NCBI RefSeq assembly: GCF_030270585.1
Contig: NZ_BSYI01000017.1
Location: 41,892 to 105,891, forward strand
Direction of reading: 5' to 3'
From: Paralimibaculum aggregatum
GTDB lineage: Bacteria > Pseudomonadota > Alphaproteobacteria > Rhodobacterales > Rhodobacteraceae
DNA length: 64,000 nt
Position 1 is the stretch's first letter; every line of letters begins with the position of its first letter. The position numbers were made by a program, and so were the translations under genes. Shown piece by piece: positions 63,599 to 64,000 of this stretch. The notes beneath the pieces are model-generated. The model was not told the DNA's origin, did no database searches, and was given only the letters and a program-made list of their open reading frames with translations.

Positions 63599-64000
63599 TC
63601 AGTTGGCCTGGCGACGGAGGAAGGCGGGGATCTCGCCGTCGTCGTCCTCGTCGCCGCGGCGGCCGCCCGCGAGGCTCAGCGGGTCGAGCCGGTCCTGCTG
63701 GCCGCCGCCGCCGGCGACCCGGTGGATCAGCTTGTTGATCGTGAAGAGGCCCTGGCGCTGTCCGGGCTCCTGCGGCTTCGGCGCCGGCTCGCGGCGCGGT
63801 GCCGAGATCCCGGCGGCCGGACGGCGCCCGGCCAGCGGATCGCGCGCCGGCTGGCCATGGCCGGCATTGAGCCGCGGGTCCTCGTCGAGATCGAGGAACT
63901 CGGGGTCCGACTGCATGTCGAGCGGCTCGGACTGCTTGCGGGCCCGGGCGTCGAGCGCGCGCTGGCGCACCAGCTCGGCGCGGGCGCGCATGTCGGCCGG
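63599..64000 (-). CDS. ftsZ: Cell division protein FtsZ (C-terminal part only)
   Basis: Only the last 133 codons lie in the window. The end DGEIPAFLRRQ matches the conserved C-terminal peptide of FtsZ that binds FtsA and other partners. The rest is the long unstructured linker typical of alphaproteobacterial FtsZ: charged and Pro-rich (SAPRREPAPKPQEPGQRQ). The GTPase domain lies outside the window. The stop is followed by a strong terminator at 63497-63538, separating ftsZ from lpxC. Confidence 0.9.
   Translation of the reverse strand, partial: PADMRARAELVRQRALDARARKQSEPLDMQSDPEFLDLDEDPRLNAGHGQPARDPLAGRRPAAGISAPRREPAPKPQEPGQRQGLFTINKLIHRVAGGGGQQDRLDPLSLAGGRRGDEDDDGEIPAFLRRQAN

Overview
The window is very G+C-rich (roughly 70% by eye) and looks like a chromosomal segment of an alphaproteobacterium, most likely Rhodobacterales (Paracoccaceae/Roseobacteraceae). 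The grounds are the ftsZ-lpxC-bamD-recN order, a class I lysyl-tRNA synthetase, small-type PurL with PurS and PurQ, an exosortase fused to an EpsI domain, an ScfR/MccR-type acyl regulator and TRAP transport of a dicarboxylate. No rRNA, tRNA, CRISPR array, prophage or intact insertion sequence was seen. The lineage is an inference from gene content.

Layout. 1-6449: a malonate module, with malonyl-CoA synthetase (cut by the window edge), malonyl-CoA decarboxylase and a three-part TRAP transporter on the minus strand and a divergent GntR regulator with a palindromic operator between them. 6462-15712: housekeeping genes (LysRS, MipA-like outer membrane protein, TerB-like protein, GST, DacB, NadD, PPK2, EttA). 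15734-17865: a small accessory patch with an AbrB/Doc-type toxin-antitoxin pair, an RTX/DUF4214 protein and a 26-codon small gene whose ribosome-binding region is almost a full complement of the 16S rRNA 3' tail. 17866-24571: an rRNA methyltransferase-PIN pair and a phosphonate transport operon (phnC, phnD, two phnE, hexapeptide transferase). 24596-31129 (minus): purS, alcohol dehydrogenase, FkbM methyltransferase, purQ, lipoprotein and purL, with a ceramidase-like membrane protein upstream.

31371-42671: an exosortase/exopolysaccharide locus on the plus strand: EpsI-fused exosortase, TPR lipoprotein, ExeA-like ATPase, Wzz/Wzc-like chain-length protein, BY-kinase-like ATPase, Wza-like export protein, outer membrane beta-barrel and priming sugar transferase. 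No sorting substrate is encoded in the window. 42723-48328: a small membrane protein whose C-terminal region is tandemly duplicated, then on the minus strand a symporter-histidine kinase fusion, a two-TM protein, a stand-alone receiver and the ScfR-like regulator. 48549-54095: a Liv-type ABC transporter operon with an unannotated 78-codon gene overlapping both ATPase genes.

54105-64000: assorted genes (SnoaL-like, ClC channel, thioesterase, D-lactate/glycolate dehydrogenase, a repeat-containing lipoprotein), then the conserved recN-bamD-lpxC-ftsZ cell-envelope cluster, with ftsZ cut by the window end.

The most striking non-coding feature is a set of three intergenic elements (54105-54193, 54675-54789, 58576-58664). 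In each, a 49-bp core of at least 90% identity sits exactly between two arms that are complementary to each other but different in sequence between copies. Read in the sense direction, each follows a stop codon by 3-9 bases. This is constant loop plus variable stem, and it looks like either a structured 3'-UTR family or a small mobile module inserted into terminator loops.
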